Positions 52,472 through 56,141 of a stretch of 56,141 nt of DNA are shown here, piece after piece; position 1 is the stretch's first letter, and each line of letters begins with the position of its first letter. Source of the DNA: Bacteroidaceae bacterium (GTDB taxonomy: Bacteria; Bacteroidota; Bacteroidia; Bacteroidales; Bacteroidaceae). Below the pieces are notes generated by a model that did no database searches, had not been told where the DNA came from, and saw only the letters and a list, made by a program, of their open reading frames with translations. The stretch lies in contig JAFXDG010000049.1 in the NCBI GenBank assembly GCA_017521285.1, positions 1-56,141 of the forward strand, read 5' to 3'. The position numbers and the translations under genes were made by a program.

Positions 52472-52996
52472 TTATTGAACGTTAATCTCTGTGTTAGACA
52501 TTACCGAAGCATTGATTTGTGTACCAGCAGGGATTTCACCCTTTCCGCCCTTGATGAGGAAGCCAAACAAGCAACAAAGAGTAACAACCACAGAAAGTAC
52601 AACTTTATTCTTTCCTTCATCAAATACGTTTCCGTTAGTCAAATAAACGGGAGTTCCATCCACAGCTTGAACAGATTTTACAGCAATTTCCACTTCACCG
52701 GCAGAACCGAGAAGACCGTTCTTTTCGGCACGAACAACTTGACCTTGTGCAAAGCTACCCGCAGCAATGATGGTTTTACCATCTACCTTGATGTCTTGCA
52801 TCACTCTGAACTGTACGGTTTGACCTGTACGGACATTGTTTCCATCAATGGTGGTTTCCAATGACAAAGGAACCGTAGTACCAGCTTTCAACACAACAGT
52901 TCCACTCGGAGCCGTAAATGACATGAAAAGCATTGCCATAGCCATCAACATGAGGCTGGGCTTGAAGCATCTTGAATTGATAAGTTTTCTAAACAT
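52472..52996 (-). CDS. Exported envelope protein of unknown function
   Basis: A 174-residue protein with a hydrophobic N-terminal export segment (about 13-30), a beta-rich domain (TVVLKAGTTVPLSLETTIDGNNVRTGQTVQFRVMQDI...) that resembles the capping or SAF-like beta-clip of several secreted proteins, and a second hydrophobic stretch at about 131-148 (VVLSVVVTLCCLFGFLI). Glycine and alanine repeats IIAAGSFAQGQV are typical of these beta domains. Family not certain. It follows the YidD-fusion gene by 21 bases and may share its transcript. Confidence 0.65.
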   Translation of the reverse strand: MFRKLINSRCFKPSLMLMAMAMLFMSFTAPSGTVVLKAGTTVPLSLETTIDGNNVRTGQTVQFRVMQDIKVDGKTIIAAGSFAQGQVVRAEKNGLLGSAGEVEIAVKSVQAVDGTPVYLTNGNVFDEGKNKVVLSVVVTLCCLFGFLIKGGKGEIPAGTQINASVMSNTEINVQ

Positions 52997-53017
52997 AATA
53001 ATTAAAATTTTAAATGG

Positions 53018-54217
53018 TTAGTAAATAAATAGTTTATTCGCATTGTATATTCTTGTCGTATAGTCACGATGGATTTTCTCATTATATCTGATGGCACTCC
53101 TCCCTGACCCGTTGATATTTCCAAAGTAAAAGGAGAGGGAAAGAAAACCACAAATACTTGCCAGACCGTAATTCTCAGATTTAACACTAGTGTAAGTGGC
53201 ATAGGCAAGAAGTGAGTTCATCACCAATGACGTAATGGCACTTCCTGTATGTTTTGTGTACAGATAGCCTCCACCAGGAATGATGGAAAGGACTCGTGCC
53301 AATGTGGGACTTTTGTATTTGGCCCTTTGCATTTGAGTCAGTAATTGTATGTTTTCGGAAGCACAGAAGTCAATCTCACTTCTATAACTATCCGCAAGAA
53401 GGAAGGATTCTTTGGCCTTCACGTATTCTTTCCGTTTGGTTTGCAAGTACGCTTTATAGACAATGCTTCTATAATAGGAAGTCGTATCATTCTTCATATT
53501 CACATCAGCCAAAGTCTCTTCGGCTAATTCCAGATTCTCAACCCTATCATAGAGAATGGCTGCTTGTAGGGCAATCTTTGCGTCCCGCTTCAGTGAAGGA
53601 GAAAAATAATTCTCGTATTCAAAAATTCCATCTTCATACCTCTGCAATCCTCTGTAACAAAGAAGCTTTTGTTGATAAAGGTTCGTTTCTTGCACACCAT
53701 TGAATTGAAGGCGTTCAATCTCTGTCAGTGCAGGTTCATAGAGTTTTCGGTTTATCAGATGATAGATGAATTGCTCATCCAATCTGTATGAGCGTCTTTG
53801 CAAAACATCCACCTGTGGTTCTATTCTGATATTATATGCAAGTTTTTTTGACAATTCGTCATTGAAAGGATAATCCAATATGCTTTTATATCCGTATTCA
53901 TATGTCGTATCGTAATATTGTGCATCATGGCTACACCGTATCACCCTATCGGCTATCAAGGGCAAGGCTTTATAAATAGGATATTTGTCAAGTACCATCA
54001 ATCCGTAGTTTGAACACGACGGATACATGGCACACTTCCCATTCTTATGTTTACTGATATATTTTTGATACTGTTTGATGTAATCCGTCGATGCTTCGCT
54101 TATTGTATCGGTGTTATAATGAGTGTTTATAACTTCTCCATCTACTTTTTCTTGTGGGAAAAGCAGTAAGGCAAATTGTGAAACGATAATCAGAGATAGG
54201 ATTTTTTTCATCTGCAT
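53018..54217 (-). CDS. YidD-like domain fused to helical repeats and a DUF5683-like tail
   Basis: A 399-residue exported protein (signal 1-20). Residues 46-100 carry the YidD signature: YQKYISKHKNGKCAMYPSCSNYGL then a basic RVIRC. YidD proteins are normally free-standing ~80-residue factors next to YidC that aid membrane-protein insertion. Here the domain is followed by TPR-like helices (about 140-290) and a C-terminal membrane-type segment (SIIPGGGYLYTKHTGSAITSLVMNSLLAYA) similar to DUF5683. The signal peptide places the YidD part outside the cytoplasm, unlike classical YidD. Function unknown. Confidence 0.75.
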   Translation of the reverse strand: MQMKKILSLIIVSQFALLLFPQEKVDGEVINTHYNTDTISEASTDYIKQYQKYISKHKNGKCAMYPSCSNYGLMVLDKYPIYKALPLIADRVIRCSHDAQYYDTTYEYGYKSILDYPFNDELSKKLAYNIRIEPQVDVLQRRSYRLDEQFIYHLINRKLYEPALTEIERLQFNGVQETNLYQQKLLCYRGLQRYEDGIFEYENYFSPSLKRDAKIALQAAILYDRVENLELAEETLADVNMKNDTTSYYRSIVYKAYLQTKRKEYVKAKESFLLADSYRSEIDFCASENIQLLTQMQRAKYKSPTLARVLSIIPGGGYLYTKHTGSAITSLVMNSLLAYATYTSVKSENYGLASICGFLSLSFYFGNINGSGRSAIRYNEKIHRDYTTRIYNANKLFIY

Positions 54218-54239
54218 TGTTTACGGTTTCATACATGAA

Positions 54240-54273
54240 AATCCCTCCACGAAGAACTGTCCTTTGTGGAGGG
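54240..54273 (-). terminator. Terminator after the beta-barrel gene
   Basis: CCCTCCAC (54243-54250) / GTGGAGGG (54266-54273) with an ATTTTC tail on the minus strand. Confidence 0.6.
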
Positions 54274-54292
54274 AACAAATTGCAGCAATTAA

Positions 54293-54865
54293 TTAGAATT
54301 TATATCCAAAAGTCAAACCATAAGTTTGGTTATAGGCTTTAAGTTCTGAATCCAATTTGGTCAATCCACGGCTATATTCTGCACCAATAACAAAGTCACT
54401 GATTTCGAGGGAAACACCAGCAATCACACCTGCGTCAAATTTTTCAAATGCATCAAATACATTTGTAGTCTCTCCATAGTCCCATTCAATATCCGATCCA
54501 AATAAACCATAAGAAGCATAGGGGCCGGCCTTAATAGCCAATTTCATATCATCTGAAATGTTCAATTTGAATGCAGCGAAAACTGGAATCTGCAAATAAG
54601 TCATTCTTATATCTCCATCAATAGCCTCTTCTGAGTATCCTTTACTAACGAGTTCTACCCCTGGAATAACAGAAAAACTTTCAGACAATCCAAGATCGTA
54701 AGAGAGTCCAGCTTTGAAAGATATGATGTTGTCACATCCATCAGCATCGCTACCTGCAATACCAGAGAAACCAACTCCTGCGTTTACAGCAAATTTAGAT
54801 TCTTCTTGTGCACTCATTGTTAAAGTGGTCAGTGCAAGAGCCACCATCATCAATACTTTTTTCAT
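54293..54865 (-). CDS. Outer-membrane beta-barrel protein (PorT-like fold)
   Basis: A 190-residue exported protein (signal 1-19, ending SAQ). Alternating strands with Gly/aromatic turns (AVNAGVGFSGIAG; IISFKAGLSYDLGL; FVIGAEYSRGLTKL) and a C-terminal TFGYKF are typical of the OmpW/PorT-like eight-stranded barrels of Bacteroidales. Function cannot be read from sequence; such barrels anchor or stabilise envelope complexes. Monocistronic with a TACTTTTG box about 94 bases upstream. Confidence 0.85.
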   Translation of the reverse strand: MKKVLMMVALALTTLTMSAQEESKFAVNAGVGFSGIAGSDADGCDNIISFKAGLSYDLGLSESFSVIPGVELVSKGYSEEAIDGDIRMTYLQIPVFAAFKLNISDDMKLAIKAGPYASYGLFGSDIEWDYGETTNVFDAFEKFDAGVIAGVSLEISDFVIGAEYSRGLTKLDSELKAYNQTYGLTFGYKF

Positions 54866-54958
54866 ATGTAAATGAATTTAGAACACAAAGTATCCTTTTG
54901 TGCATGTTACTTTTAGGTTAGGATACAACCTTTGTTTGTTGCTAAATGTTAGCAAGTG

Positions 54959-54966
54959 CAAAAGTA
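54959..54966 (-). promoter_or_regulatory. Beta-barrel gene -7 box
   Basis: Minus-strand TACTTTTG; a TTTG lies 22 bases upstream (54989-54992), slightly long. Confidence 0.45.
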
Positions 54967-54992
54967 CTTAAAATGCATTTTGAACTAACAAA

Positions 54993-55371
54993 TGGCTTAT
55001 AGTACATTATTCACGATAGTGTAGAGAATAATTCAACACTTATAAAATGGCTATCAGTACACAATTCACACACATAGAATAAACTTTGCTCAAATCTGAA
55101 AAATAATTCATTTCAGCAGAAGAGCATGTATAATGTATGGACGTAATGAGTATAGTACGAGAATACACCTTTAACTTCAACAGTTTTCCATCATATATAA
55201 TAAGGTAATTGGGAACGAATACCAATCTTTGTACAGAAGTGTAAACAATATCAGTACGGAAACGCGTAAAATGTAAAGACTTTCAGTTGGCCTCCAAAAG
55301 AAGTGTCTATTGATTCAGTGTATGAAAGCGGAAAAAGAAGACATCTCTCCAGCAATATACCTTCAACTGCA
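54993..55371. other. AT-rich stretch without a gene
   Basis: No credible gene. A 61-codon minus-strand frame (55040-55225) has a low-complexity, Ile/Ser/Val-rich product without start context and is not called. Confidence 0.5.
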
Positions 55372-55437
55372 AAGTATCCTAAGATATATCGCCAAACATC
55401 TTAGGATAAACGGGCAAATATCTTAGGATACTTTTTT
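55372..55437 (+). terminator. Three-copy ATCTTAGGATA structure with U-tract
   Basis: Copy A is inverted (AAGTATCCTAAGATAT, 55372-55387); copy B (55398-55408) and copy C (ATATCTTAGGATACTT, 55418-55433) are direct. A pairs with B or C, and only A-C is followed by six Ts, so it could terminate or antiterminate. Confidence 0.5.
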
Positions 55438-55460
55438 GTTGCAATTTCAATTGTAAACTG

Positions 55461-55508
55461 TTAACTCCGCTCGCCTGCCGAACAAACACGGCAAGCGAGC
55501 GGAGTTAA
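55461..55508. repeat. GAGCGGAGTTAA hairpin, copy 2 (inverted)
   Basis: TTAACTCCGCTCGC and its perfect complement, with a TGCCG/CGGCA inner stem. Inverted relative to 17030-17079. The following 260 bases hold two direct copies of TTTTCGGAGAATC (about 55679-55692 and 55711-55724) before the ATPase promoter. Confidence 0.75.
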
Positions 55509-55768
55509 TTCATTTCAACCGAAGATTATAGAACGAAGTTGTGGAGTATGGAAGTGCACGCCTACAGTCTGGAAATCCAAGCGTGGAGTATGGAAGTGTA
55601 GAAGTATGGCAATGTAATCATAAAGATACAATATTCGGGAAAGAGGGATAGTGATGAGTGACAAGTCTACACGAAAGATTTTCGGAGAATCGGTATTCTT
55701 TGCACTTAAAATTTTCGGAGAATCGACATTTTCTATGTTTTAAATTTGCGGGAAAATTAGGAAAGTTA

Positions 55769-55776
55769 TATCTTTG
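55769..55776 (+). promoter_or_regulatory. ATPase gene -7 box
   Basis: TATCTTTG; it overlaps the possible TTG start at 55774, so translation must start later, most likely at the GTG at 55801. Confidence 0.5.
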
Positions 55777-55800
55777 CAACTGAAATATAATTATTTAGTT

Positions 55801-55968
55801 GTGGAAAAGAGGGTATTTAAAAGAAAAATATACAATAAAATGCTTCAATGGAAGCAGGAATCGTATGGTAGAAGCGCTTTGATGATACAGGGAGCAAGGC
55901 GTATTGGCAAATCGACTATAGCAGAAGAATTTGCCAAAAATGAATATGTATCGGAAAGTGGGACTTAG
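55801..55968 (+). pseudogene. N-terminal fragment of an AAA-type (DUF4143-type) ATPase
   Basis: From the GTG at 55801 the frame reads FKRKIYNKMLQWKQESYGRSALMIQGARRIGKSTIAEEFAKNEY, which matches the start of the Bacteroidales ATP-binding proteins with a Walker A GARRIGKST. Full-length members have about 400-500 residues; here the frame ends six residues later (VSESGT, stop). The break sits where a new, unrelated sequence begins, so the gene was probably cut by an insertion. Confidence 0.6.
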
Positions 55969-56141
55969 GTACTATTTAACGTGTTGATAATCAGCTAAAA
56001 GTAAATTAGAAAAATTGCTGATGTTCCCAACGTGTTCCCGATATTTTTACGTTAACGGAATTTAGTTTTTTGACGTCCGTTGGAGTTAGTTAGCGTTCAA
56101 AAACGCATATTCAAAGAACTAAAAATGATGCCCGAAATTAG
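55951..56141. mobile_element. Possible end of an integrated element
   Basis: After the ATPase break the sequence changes to a segment with ACGTGTTCCCG-type and TTACGTTAACGGAAT words that I associate with the region upstream of Bacteroidetes tyrosine integrases. An ATG ATG frame begins at about 56124 and runs off the window. No integrase is visible here, so this is tentative. Confidence 0.35.

Overview
The window looks like chromosomal DNA of a gut-type member of the Bacteroidales (Bacteroidaceae or Prevotellaceae; no finer placement is justified). The evidence is the Bacteroidetes promoter architecture (TTTG, 19-21 bases, TAnnTTTG) seen many times, weak Shine-Dalgarno use, the DUF5020/NCS2/hpt salvage cluster, the two-subunit PyrD/PyrK dihydroorotate dehydrogenase, NspC, secreted GH31/GH27 enzymes and typical Bacteroidales intergenic hairpin families. 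No rRNA, tRNA or CRISPR array was found.

Layout. 0-16.2 kb is mostly housekeeping: purine salvage (NCS2 permease, DUF5020 outer-membrane protein, hpt), dapA, ligA with an AT-rich three-gene tail holding a uracil-DNA-glycosylase-like protein, trmD, pyrK-pyrD, an XRE-type regulator, a 1.2 kb gene-poor gap, holA, AMP nucleosidase, an orphan HsdR-N nuclease-like protein and radA. A HigBA toxin-antitoxin pair (16.2-16.9 kb) marks the edge of an accessory island.

17.2-28.7 kb is the most unusual part. A minus-strand arm encodes a WG-repeat membrane protein, an unknown protein, a VWA protein fused to an A1S_2505-type (macro-like) domain, a DUF4407 membrane protein, a coiled-coil protein and an unknown CxxC protein. 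A divergent plus-strand operon encodes a secreted caspase-like protease, an ECF sigma factor, a single-pass membrane TPR protein with anti-sigma topology, a HEPN-like protein and a secreted TPR-CHAT protease. The plus-strand genes overlap or lie within 4 bases of each other. Two 29-bp copies of a bipartite motif lie upstream of minus-arm reading frames. I infer a protease-controlled sigma-factor signalling or defence system. An AT-rich block replaces the HEPN-like gene and most of the CHAT protein, and its edge falls between the CHAT catalytic His and Cys codons.

28.7-30.2 kb is gene-free but holds a candidate small RNA (promoter, three stem-loops, terminator) and the first of two inverted copies of a ~370-bp element with four GTGTGCACAC-type palindromes at fixed 22/45/22-bp spacing and a pair of ARG-box-like sites 21 bp apart. 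30.2-38.2 kb carries a PcrA/UvrD helicase, nspC, trpS, a DNA/RNA nuclease and an S41 protease. 38.7-51.3 kb is a carbohydrate-utilisation cluster (two GH31 enzymes, a GH27 enzyme and a large modular binding protein) with tandem palindromic operators in front. After the second copy of the 370-bp element come a small XRE protein with a long structured leader, a DUF-like envelope protein, a YidD-TPR-DUF5683-like fusion and a beta-barrel protein. The window ends in a AAA-ATPase gene cut off by what looks like the end of an integrated element.
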